The notes under the pieces were generated by a model. That model was not told where the DNA came from. It did not search any database and saw only the letters and a list, made by a program, of their open reading frames with translations. A stretch of DNA of 64,000 nucleotides from Progne subis subis (Eukaryota > Chordata > Aves > Passeriformes > Hirundinidae), in assembly GCA_022316685.1 (NCBI GenBank), contig JAKJHU010000537.1, forward strand, positions 206,725 to 270,724, read 5' to 3'. The stretch's first letter is position 1. Every line of letters starts with the position of its first letter. Position numbers and translations under genes: made by a program. Positions 25,929-37,700 of the stretch are shown one piece after another.

Positions 25929-28900
25929 ATCCATATATTTTTGTTTTCTTCCTGTAAGGCACCACACCCCCCAGTTATTGACGGGGGAAATTATACAGCA
26001 GAGTGGTGTTTGTTTATAAAAGGAGGCTGATTCACGCTGCCACAGGAGCTGGAAAGGGTTAAACCCAAAATTACACCGGTCCCGGGCGGAGAACCATAAA
26101 CAGGAAGTTCTCCCAGAAAAAAAAAAAAAAAAATAAATTAAATTTAAATTTAAACCTGGTGACTCAGGTTGGCTCCGGAGCTGCTCAGGGAGGGTCACAG
26201 GGGGTGCAACCCTGGATTATTCCTGGTGGGTAATTACGGCGTTGGGCTGAAAACATCGGGAAAAGTGGGAAGAGCGAGGTTTGGAGTTTGGATAATCCGA
26301 GTTTTTTGGTTTTTTTTTTTGCTTCATCCCGCTCGTTCTTCCATTGCAAACTCTTTCTCCTGTTGCTGGATTTTACAGCAGGTTACATTGATAAAAAAAC
26401 AAATATTTCCTGAGGGTTCAGCTGTTGGATGGAGCTGGTGGGAGGCAAACGGAAAACCAGCGATGGGAGGCAGCAGGAGCAGCGGCCACCACAGCCCCAA
26501 AATCCGTGGCTTTAGCTCAAGTTTTGTGCAGCAGCATGAGAACTGGGGCTGGTCCAGTCCAAATTCTCAGGAGGAGACTCAGACGCTTTCCCAGGAGCTC
26601 CTGGAGCAGATTTGGGATGGGATGGGATGGGATGAAGCTGAGCTGGAGGTGAAACATCTCTGGCAAAAAAAAAACCAAAACAAACACTTTAATGTCATTG
26701 TGACCTCAATTTCTTCTATTTATTTAAAGCATCACAACCCAGAAAACACTGGGAGATTTTGACTGAGATGCTTTAACCAAGCAGCACCTCTTTAACTTAA
26801 TTAAATCCATTGACAACAGCAGTTGAATTCCTGGATTTTCATTATACTGATAGGTGAAAGAAATCCAATTATTTTTAGGCCGCCTGCGTGGTTGCTCCCA
26901 GCTGACCCAGCCACCCTTACATATGTTGTGTAATTTATTTAGAGTACTCTTCGCATTCAGGTAACCCAGATTTTCCTGGGAATTAGGGATTTTAAGAATG
27001 AAGGCTGTGCTGGCAGGTGAGCCGCTCCTCCAGCTGTTGGAGCAGAGGAATCCTTTGAAGCAGCTCGCAGCTCCAGACACCGGCTTGTTACTTTTTTTAA
27101 TATCCTCTTTCTAAATATTTACAGGCTTTGTTTGGGTTGTTTTTGGTATTATTTTATCCTCCCCAGCAGATTTGGTTTCAAACAGAGCGGGTTCTTCAGC
27201 TGCTTGTGGAGCATCCTCACCTTGATTTGGGGTGGAGGGAGGATCTGGTGTGGGGCTGACCTCAGGGGTGGCTCTTGGAGAATCGAAGGGACCCACAAGG
27301 ACCATCCAGTGCAGCTCCATTCACCCCAAAATCCCACCCTGTGCCCCCCTGGGAGCGTTGTCCAAACCCTGCTGGAGCTCTGGCAGCCTCGGGGCTGTGC
27401 CCATTCCCTGGAGAGCTGTGCCAGTGCTTATTCCAGCTTTTGGGGGGAGAACCTTTCCCTAAAATCCAGCCTGACCCTCCTTGGGTGTTCCTTGGGTCCC
27501 GTCCCTGTCACAGAGCAGAGATCGGTGCTGCCCCTCTTGGAGGAAGCTGTGGAACGCTGAGAAGCCTCTCCCAGCCTCTCCCAGCCTTTCCCAGCCTCTC
27601 CCAGCCTTTCCCAGCCTTTCCCACCCTCTGGGGGGATGCACAGTGCCAGGAACGAGGGGCTGCCCCCCCAAAAACAACCCCAACCCCAAGCGCCGGCTCC
27701 CCCGGCGTCGTCGCCGCTCCCACGTTCCCTTCTCCTCTCTCTTTTCCAGGATCCCGTTCAAGATCGGGCAGCCCAAGAAACAGATTGTACCCAAGACAGT
27801 GAGTAAAGCAGTTCCCCGTTTTTAGCTGCAGCCTGGGATCATGTGGCTGATGAGTCAAGCCCGGCACTTTGACTCGTCCCATTTTGCGGCGTGTGGGAGG
27901 GAGCTGGAGCAGCAGAACCTGTTGCCGCGTGTGACCAGCGCTCGGCTCCTCGTGCGAGGAGCGAGGGGGAGCCCCATCCTGGGAGAATTGTTTTGGTTTG
28001 GGATCTGTTGGAATTATGGGTTTTTGGGGGTTTTTTTTGTTTTGTTTTTTTTTTTTTTCTTTTATTGGGAGGGGCGTGTGTGCGCGCGTGTGGGGTGGGG
28101 GAAAAGAGCTCTCTTGGTCTGGCACAGTTTTCCTCGGAGATGGCTGAACGGGTTTGCTTCCTTCCTTCCTTCCTTCCTTCTTTCAGCAATGGCTTGTTTG
28201 TTCATCCTTTCGGAGCAGATGGAGGAGGAGGAGTGGTTCAGATCGCTGAATATAACTGTTTCCAAAGAAAGGCTTATAAGCTGAGATGCTTAGTGCTCGG
28301 GCGTGAATTAATTTGTGCTGCACAGCATTTGCTTTAAAAGCAAATTAAAAAAGCATTTTGTATTCCTGTGGATTTGAGGCTCCTACCCCAAGTGCTGCTG
28401 CTTGCAGCTGGCTGTGGTATTTTCCCTTCTTAAGCAGCTTGGCTTTACATTTGTCCCGTGCCAAAAAAAACAAAAAAAAAAACCCAAAAAAAATAATCTG
28501 TGGAACCTCCCAGGAGCTGGCCCTGAAAACTCACCTGGACACCTGCTCTAAATAAGGGAGCCCTGAGAGGCAGAGTGGGGCAGAGCTCGTCCCTCTACCA
28601 GCGTTGGTGACCTAATCCCCTGCACAGACTTGACATCCCTGATCCTTCCTCTCCGGGATGCTTTGCTAATTCCGCGGGGTGCGTGGGCACCCGCGCTCCT
28701 GGGGCAGTTTCTCCTTGGGACACGACATTTTCTCCCGGAGGCAGAGGGCTAATCCCACCGCTCCCTTCCAGGCTTGATTGTCATGTTTTATTTTAAAGGC
28801 TTTGGTGGTTGTCTGCTGCCGTGGAGCAGCGATTTTCTGTAACAGCTCCAAACTGTCAGTACAGAATTTCAGGCGACGGAGGCGAGGGCTGGTGAAATCC

Positions 28901-31723
28901 CTCCGCGGTTTTTCCGTGCTTTCGGCCGTCCTCTTCCAGGGGCTGGCGATCCACCAGCAAGGTGCTGCTGCCTGTGACCCCTCAGGTGAGGCAGCCCAGC
29001 CTCAGCTCTTCACACCTCTCCCAGCTCGTGTCGGGAGCCCCCACGTTCCCTGCTCCACGTTTTTGCCTTTCCCAGTGTTCCCAACGCCGACGTCCTTCCA
29101 GGCTGGGGCATGACCCAACTGCTCTGGGAGTCTTGGCCAGCTCTGCTGGGCATCTCCAGCCCACCCATTCTCACATCCCAGTTGAATATATTCTATTCCC
29201 TTGCTGGTTTCCCTCCCCTCCTGCTGCGTTGGCTGTTGGGAGAGGTTTTTCTCCCCTGAAATCAGCCATCCCTGAGCTCAGGCTCCCTGCAGATGAGCGG
29301 AGGCACCTTTGAGCTCTTCCCTTCCCCGGAGCTGCTGGAATGTGCTGTTCTGAAGCAGTTGGCAGCCTTTGCTTATATATACATGTGTGTGTATTAAATA
29401 GAACAGCTCAGAATATCCGGCAGGCAGAGGTTCATTCAGCACCCAGAGCCTTTCCAGCCCTTTTTCCTTTTCCTTCCTTCCTTCCTCAGCTCCCCAGGAA
29501 CACGATTTTTTTTTTTTTTTTTTTTTTTTGTCAGCAAAGCTGGAAACTGATTTCTGAAAAACTTCCACTTGCTCTGGGATGTTGATAATGATGATAATGA
29601 TCACGATGCCGATGATGGCGGTGGTGGTGTTGCTCTCCAGGCACCAGATACAAAGAAAGCAGAAAACAGGAAGCCCTAAACCTTGGAACTTTGAAGAGCT
29701 CATCTCTTCAAAGCAGAACAAATGGCAGGAAACCACGGAAATCCCCCGGGATCAGGCATTCCATGGCGTGGTGTGGATGGGATGGGGTTGCTTTGTGCTG
29801 CAGGCCCCCAAATTTACCTCCCAGTTGCAGGCTGAGACGCTTCCATCTGTGCAGGCCTTGGGGAGCAGCAGCAGCTGCAGCAGCCAAGGGCTGGGATATT
29901 CCAGATGTTGGGCTCCGGAGCCCGCTGCAGGAAGTGGGGAAGGTGTGGCATCTCCAGGGCTGCATCCCAAAGCCCGTCGGAAGGGAAGTGGTTGTGGGGA
30001 GAGGATCTCCCACTCACAGAGACCGGACCACAAAAGAGGATGGTGAGGGGGAAGGAGAAGGGGAAAAAAAAAACCAAACCAGCAGCGTTTGTTAGGATGT
30101 AACCTCTTTAGCTCTCCGTGAGGCCTGGGACTGGAGTCGGGAGAGGGGGGGTGGCTTTGCCGAGAGGCTCAGCGAGGCAGAGAAGCTTTTTTGTTGTCTC
30201 CGTGCTGGGGCTGGTGTCAGATCTAGGCCAGGAGTAAGTCCTGAAAAGCAATTTGCCTGGGCTGCCGAGGAATTAGTCATGACTCCCCGTGCCCACTCGC
30301 TTGTGATCCTTTGGAGAAGGGCACGGTGTCAGGCACGGTTGAGCTCTTGAGGGAGAAGGAAACCCCGACAGAAAATATCAGCTGGTGAACCGAGGTGATC
30401 TCCCCCATCCCCAGACGTGGCTGTGCTTTGTTTCCACCTTAACCTGGGCAAATCCAATTCCAGACAGCGTAATCTGTGCCCTCCTCTCCGCTGAAAAGAG
30501 CAGCTGTCACCGGGCTCCGGGAGCCGGCCGGGAGGATCTAATGCTGGGAGAGGACCTGCTGTCAGCAGGGCCACGGGCCCACAGCCCAATTAAACTAATG
30601 CCCAGTGATAGGAGTTAAACCTGTTAGAATTATATCTCTCCATGTTTATTGCTCAGCCTCTTATGGCAGAGATGTTCTTCCCTCCCTCGGGACAGCTCTG
30701 CTCCCAGCAGAGCCTGCGCTGCCGTCGGAGCCGTCTCGTCTGCCCCAGCTCTCCCGAAGTTCACCCCTGTCCCCCCGAGGCTGCTCCCTGCCCTTCACCG
30801 GGGCCGGGATGATCCGAGCAGGCAGGGAGCCGGGGAGCCGAGCCTGCGTCGCCGCGGGGCGCTCGGGATGGGGCGAGCGAGGTTGTCTCCCTTCCCTGCT
30901 CCCCTCTCCGGCCTGGGCTGACTCAGAGCGCTCGCCCTCCTCCTCCTCCTCGCTGGCCTGAGTCAGCTTGGCAGGGAGTGGAGACCTGAGCTGCCAAACC
31001 TCCCTTCCTTGACTCATCCCAGCAGCTCTGCCTTCCCCAGGGATGTCGGACGGAGGAGCCGGGTGAGCAGCAGGATTCCGCTGCAGCGCCTTTCCACTGG
31101 GCTCCCTCAGCCAGCTGGAAATCCCAAAACAACGGAGCAAACGTCACGGGAGTGCCTGGGGGAATTCCGGCGAGGCCGGTTAAATCGGTTTTGCTCATTT
31201 TCGCTCTCTTCCTTCCATCTTTCCTGGCCGATGTGGTCTCTGCACTTGGGAGGTGCCTCCTGCCTCCTTTTTCCCCTTTGCCGCTTTTCTGGGAGCTTCC
31301 TGGCACGATGGGGATGTGGGTGGGGATCTTGCCGGGTGGAGTCCGTGACGTCCCAGACCCACCTGCAGCTCTGGCTCAGGGTATTCACCCACAGGACTTA
31401 CCTCGAAATTCTGGCTGGGATGGCAAAAGCTCAGCAGAAATTCCATCTTAGAACAGAATTCATGGCCTAATTCTATGGGTTTCTTTTTTTTTTTTTTTTT
31501 TTAAATTTGGAGAAGAGGGAGAAGGAAACACACGCTTCCCTCTTTTTCCCCAAGATCCACAGAGAGGCTGAGACCACTGGAAGATGCAGAAATCAGCTCA
31601 TCTCCCTCCTCCAGGGAGAAAACATGAACCCCAGGGGGATAGGAAAGTTCCTGAGAGTCCCTTATTTCCATCTCTTTGTAGTGTTGGCTTCAATCTTGCT
31701 CCTTTGCCTCATCACCCCGGTGG

Positions 31724-31754
<31 letters not shown>

Positions 31755-34700
31755 CCTGCCCTTCAAGCAGGAGGGATCTGATGGCAGGTGGGAGGCCCAG
31801 TGTTTGCAAACAGCAACAACAACAAAAAAAGAACTGGGTGAAGGAGAGAACGTTGTTTTATTTCTGAGCTTTCCAGAGCTCGTCGCTCGTGATGTAGATT
31901 TAAATAAAAACCCCGAGACGAGCGATTTTTTGCGTTACCCAGCCCCCTGTGCCTGGAAGAAAGAAAAAAAAAATTAAATGAAAAAAAAAAGGTTCAATAC
32001 AGAGAGCACGGTTTGATTGGGAGTTTTCAGAAAGAGGCTGCGGAGCAGTGGGATTATTTGAATAATACGGAAACTTCCCTTCAGGATATTGTAATTTTCC
32101 TGCCTGTACTTCTTGTTCTCATTACTCTTAACGTGATAATCCTCTCCTCCACGGCCTCTGCCGGCTGCGTGTGACCACGGGTAGCTACTGGGAGTGGGAA
32201 TTACTGCGTGCTCTGCAAAACCTTCCCAGCCTGTCCTCCTTGCAGGGCTCTGCCTGTGCCTCTGCTGGCTGGGAGCACGTGAGAGCGGCTTTTCCCTCTC
32301 CGGAGCTGCTGGGAGCTGTTTTTGCGGGATCTCCGGGCTCCGGCCGCGGCCGGGAGGCTCCGTGAGCTCGCAGACTGTGGGGACTGGGAGCCAGTTGCTG
32401 CCTGTGGGCGTGAAAAATAAGAGCAATCCTTGGGCAGCTGTCTCAGAGATGGGGCTGGGCATGTGAGTCAGGCTGGGCAGCTGAAGCGTCTCCGCGTGGA
32501 GTCACCTCCATCCCCCGTGGATGCCGATCCGGCGCTGGGATGGGGGTTTGGGTTTGGGGGAGCTCGGGAGCTTTGGGGGGTTCGCAGCACCCGGGGTGGG
32601 TGCCTTTATGGAACGAATCCTAAAATCCCAGAATGGTTTGGGTGGGAAGGGAGATTTAAACTCGTTCCAGCCCCTGCCGTGGTCAGGGACACCTTCCACT
32701 GTCCCACGGTGCTCCCTCCTGGCCTTGGGCACTGCCAGGGATTTGGGAGCAGCCACAGCTCCTCTGGGAATCCCATCCCAGCCCCTTCCCACCCTCCCAG
32801 CCAGGAATTCCTTCCCGAAATCCCATCCAACCCTGCCTTCTGGCAGTGGGAAGCCATTCCCTGTGTCCTGTCCCTCTGTTTGTTGTCCAAGTCCCTCTCC
32901 AGCTCTCCTGGAAGCTGCTCCATATGATGCCTTTCGCTCATTGCACGGAAACGGGCGAATCTGACAGCAAAAAAAAACCAAAAAACCCCACAAAAAACCA
33001 CGACAGAACCCCCTGAATATTCGCAGGTATTCCACAGCCAAACCCTGCAGCTTTTGGAGGAATCGGTTGCCGAGCAGATCCTCCTAAAGGCGGAGAGGGA
33101 GCGATGAGCGAATGACACCCCCAGCCTTTCCCAAGGGGAGGGGAGGGAGCAATATTTTTGAGTCGTGCCCGACCCCGCGGGGTTTGCGACCAAAACAATT
33201 CACACCTAAGGCCTATAAATAGAGTGCAATACTCCCCGGGTGTTTGAGCAGCCGGAACAGGCACGGGGACAGAGGTTTGAGTTTTACTACGTGCCGGTTA
33301 CCTGACCTGCAGGGCGCCAGCTGCCGCGGATTTCTGCGGCTCCCCGAACGCCAGGCACAAGTCGTGTGAGCTGCCCCCACACCGCTCCCTGGCTGTTCTC
33401 TCCAGAGCCCAATTTTAGCAGCACGAAAAAGGAGCTGGAGAGCTCCGGGGAGGGGGGTTTTTTTTGGGTTTGTTGGTTTTTGTTTTTTTTTTGGAGCAGA
33501 GGGTTGAGGCGAGGGGGAGAGAGCCCAGCTCGCGTCCCCCGGATGGTGGGAGAGGATGGTGCGGACAGCTGGGCGCTGGGATGGGGCTGGAATTTAGCTG
33601 GTCGCTGCCTGCCACAGTGCTGGAGTTCGGAGTGCAGCCCAAAAAGATGTTTAAAAAAGGAGATTTGAAGAAAACCGAGCTCCATCTTTAACCACCCCCC
33701 CGCCCCCGAGCTTTGAGCAGCAGTTCTGCTTGCAGAGCAAACGTCCCCATCAAACGTTGCGGTGCCGCATCGAGCCTGGGATTGAAATCCCGGGGCCAGC
33801 AGGGAGAATTGGAACAAACCTTTGGATCCTTCTAGTCCTGGCTGCTCCCAGCACTCCGCATTTCCTTAATAGCACAGGAGCTTGACAACACAACTGAACC
33901 CAGCGCCGATCCCATGACAACAAACGCGCACGGATTTACTCTTGGCTGGTCAATTGAAATCCATTTGCTTCTCTGGTTGACGAGGTGTGGAATGAATGTT
34001 TTAAGTGTGTTAAAACAGTCAGCATGGAAGGAAAGTTCCTTAAAATATCTCCTATCGCTGGAGGTTTGCTGCCAGCTAGCAAGTAGGAGGGAAGCAGGCA
34101 CTGAGGTAGCATCGGGAGAAGGCTGGGCTGGAGCTCGGAGCTCGGAGCTCAGGGTTCCCCTCCCTTCTGGAGGTGTCACAGTCCACCAGGATTGTGCTCC
34201 AGCCCAAGAATTTCACGGGAGGGAGCTCTTCTAGAGGTGAGGAGTGTGTGGAGGGGGTGAATAATGCGGAGATGGGAGAGCTCCCTGGTGGTGTGAGGGG
34301 AATTTCACCTTCCTGTTGAGGATGAGGAAGGAGGAAACAGCCAGGCCCTCCTCAAGGTCGAAGCAGCTCCCCTCAGTTTTTGGGGAGAGAACACCAGCCC
34401 GTCCCCCAGCACTGAGCCGTGCTAGGTTGTGACCTCTCTGCATTTATCCCATCAGCTCCCAATCCATGTCCTGGAGCACATCCTTGGCTCCAGCTGAAGA
34501 TATTTGTGACCTCTTTGCATTTATCCCATCAACTCCCAATCCATGTCCTGGAGCACATCCTTGGCTCCAGCTGAAGATACTTGGTGCCAGCCCCAGGAGA
34601 GTCTGGGGCTCAAAAAACCCCAAGTTTTGGTTTGTTTTTTTTTCCTTTACTTTCGAGGTGTAACTCCCATTAAAGCTGCAGCCTGTGCTGGGCTCAGCTC

Positions 34701-37700
34701 GGCGCATCCCAGGGAGAGCTTTCCCTGCCCCGCAGTCCCCTGGAGCTGATTTCCATCTCTTCTTTCCACAGGTGGAGAGAGACTTTGAAAGGGAATATGG
34801 GAAGCTGCAGCAGTGAGTATCAACCACACTGGTCGGACAGGACCGGCCGCGTGCTTCCCTCCTCTCCTCGCATCTTCCCAGGGAATTTTAGCCAGGGATG
34901 CTCTTCCCAGTGAGCAAATCCCTGGCTGCCCTGTAATTTCCAATTCTTCGGGGTTTCTCTGAGCGTTCAAAGGCGTCCCTCAGAAGTGTTTGCGGTGGGG
35001 TTGTAGATTCTGGCAGCTTTAAAAATTAAAAAAAAAAAAAAAAGAAAAAAAAAAGGTGTAAAATCGCCAGAAAACTGTGGGGTCCCCGAAGAGCCCAGCG
35101 CCTCCGAGGACCAGGAGTGGCTTTGCCATCCTGCCTGTGTCACAGGAGCTCACAGGGATCATCTGGAAGCGTTCTGGCTTTGCTATTTGTGCTAAGTGTG
35201 AGAACTTTCAGGAAATATGTGAGCCATGAATAAGAGATCACCAACTTGAAAAGGTTAAAAACCATCTGAAAACAACCCGAGAGGGCTGAGCTGCGCTGAA
35301 CTTCCATCGAGCCTTGCCTGGGTATTTTTAACTCCCACCAGAAGCCAGCATATTCAGCCCGTAAATGATTTGTTGCACGTATGATACACTCGGGTTTCTT
35401 TTCTTTCCAAGATTCCGACTTTGCCTTCTTCCTCCCATCTTTCAGATTGGAAGATCAGACCAAAAAACTTCAGAAGGATATGAAGAAAAGCACAGATGCA
35501 GATTTGGGTGAGTGACTGGAGGATACATAGACTGTGAACTTGGCCACAGGGAGATGAAGTGACTTTTTCTCGAGATCACATGAGTAATGTGTGACAAGTC
35601 TGGAAAACAAATCCAGAGCTCAGTCCCACTCAGTTTGCTTAGTTACAAGGCCATCTGCGAGAGGGCTGCGAGCAGCAGCTCAGCCCAGGGAGCACAGAGA
35701 GTGCTGCGGGCTCAGTCCCTCTCTCCTGAGCTCCGTGGCCTTGGACACGTCCCTTTCTTTTCTTTGCCTCAATTTCTGCCACTGAAAAAAAAAAAAATAA
35801 ATAAACCAAACCCAGGATATTCCAGGTCTCAGGTTATCCAGCAGGAGCAGCTCCAGCTGAGCCTGTTGTGCCAGCAGTGCTTTTTCACCTCCTTCACTCC
35901 TCCTTTCTCCTCCCTCTCTGGAGCCCCAGGGTGGGTCTGGGGGGTCTGCAGGGCACAGCTGGACACAGCTGGATGCAGCTGGACGCAGCTGTCCGTGTTT
36001 CCCGTGGGAAATGCTGACCTGGCAGCTCTCCTTCGGGAATAACCCGGCTCATTCCCCCGGTGGCCGCTCGTTTTGGCTTCCCCTCGTGGCAGTGGGCGAT
36101 GGAGGAAGCAATAAACGGCTCTGCCTGCACGTTTTGGGGTGACATCCACCCTCACAGGTGTCCTGTCCCACGTCCCAGCTCCCTTCTCGTCCCTCTGGTG
36201 GGAATCTGTAGAGAGATCCAAGGGAGCAGGGGGAGGACTGGGAACTGGATTTGTTGGATCCTGGTGACGGAGCTGAGCAGGGCAGGAACCTGCAGCCAGA
36301 GGAGCTGTTCCAAACGCAGATGGATTTTTCCCAGCAGTGTGTTTTGGAGCGGTCCCTGCTTGGCCCCCACAGCTCGGGAGCCAAGGCAGAGGCACCAGCA
36401 CAAACAGGTGTAGGCTCTCATCCCTCTGGTCACAGCGGGGCAGGGCGGCGCGAAGGAGGACAGCTTGGGGCTTTCCATCATCCAGCCTCTCACCTGTGCG
36501 TGTGTGGATAATGCCTGACACAAACACGGATCCGGGCTCTTCCCGGGCTCTTCCCAACTTCGAGAGAGGGGTGGGAAAAGCAGCAGACGCCCAGGACGCT
36601 TTTTCAGGGTGAAAAGTGCCCTTTCCAAGGACTCTGGTCATTGTCAGGGATCCTTGGTAAGTTTTTCCTTGTGAAGGATTCCCCTCCCCTCCCTTGCAGT
36701 GGGCGTTGTTTATATGGAGCATTTCAAGTCCCAGAGGAGCTGTGGGAGGACTTTTCTTTTTCCGTTCTGTTACATGGCAGAGTCACAAACGAGCCTTGGC
36801 CGGAGCCAGGAAGATCTGATTTCTCATTTAGAGGTTTGAAATGATGAGTGGAGGGAGAGGTGCTGCACACAGCCTGCTGAGGGAGGGCCGAAGGAGAAGG
36901 GGGTGGATCGGATCAGCCCCTGAGCCTGGCTCTCCTCACCTGGCAGTGCCCATTCCCAACATCCGGCCCCCAAATCCGGCGAGGACGGCAGCGTTTTGTC
37001 CTCCTGTCTCGTCCCTCCATGCTCAGGGGGTTGGTTCTTCCCTGCCTGCAAGCATTCCCTGGCAAAGTGGGGCTGGTGGCTCGAGCCTCCACCTTCTTCC
37101 CAAAAAGCTCAGCTCAGAGCGGGAGCGATTCCTGCGCACGGAAGTATCCCAGCGAGGCTCTTCCTGTGCCCTGCCAGCAAACAGGGAGTGGGGTGTTAGC
37201 AGCACTCCCTGTCCCCTGGCTGGAGATCACTCAGCCCCTTCCCCACCCTCTTCCCAAACAAAATAGGATCTGAGGGAGCCAGGAGGATGTTCTTGAAGGG
37301 GAGGTAAAAGCTCTCCTTTGGAATGAGGGGCAGGTAACCCGCAGGATTCCCGTGGCTCAGGTTTGTTCAGGCTGTGAACAACTCTCAAATCTGAAATTCC
37401 TTTAACTGGAAGCTTCATCTCACGTGTTTAATGAGCAGAAGAGCAGTGCAGAGCCTCCTGAAGGCCACCCTGAGGGACAGGTGATCCTTTCTCCTTCTCC
37501 TCCTTCTCCTTCTCCTCCTCCTCCTCCTCCTTCCCCTTCTCTCTCCTCTCCTCCCTGCCCTGGGACCCTCAGACCCCACTTTTTCAGCTCTCTCCAGGTG
37601 ATACCAGTGATGCAGAGGCAATTCCTGACCCAAATTCCCCCTGGAAATGCCCAAACCCCCTGCAATTCCCAACCTACCCTGGTGATCCCGCCACTCCCTC

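Larger units (their letters stand above)
16905..27749 (+). other. BIN3: BIN3 intron 1
   Basis: This 10.8-kb intron opens with GC-rich imperfect repeats of cgggaacggg (16920-17130). It then holds minisatellites of 21 bp (17500-17790), 11 bp (18959-19006), 21 bp (19325-19760) and 45 bp (20563-21496), many T/A homopolymers (for example 22045-22080, 22297-22332, 25900-25929), a small CpG-rich patch (18690-18950), a candidate conserved block (26690-27110) and a CR1 piece near 27275. The acceptor is ctcttttccag. I see no additional coding exon. Confidence 0.8.
27799..34771 (+). other. BIN3: BIN3 intron 2
   Basis: A 7.0-kb intron. It contains T-rich homopolymers, a ttcc run near 28160-28183, an ATG trinucleotide run (31724-31754), a CR1 fragment (32615-32935), a unique block at 33835-34090 and a two-copy 77-bp duplication (34438-34591). 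No additional exon is recognised. Confidence 0.8.
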
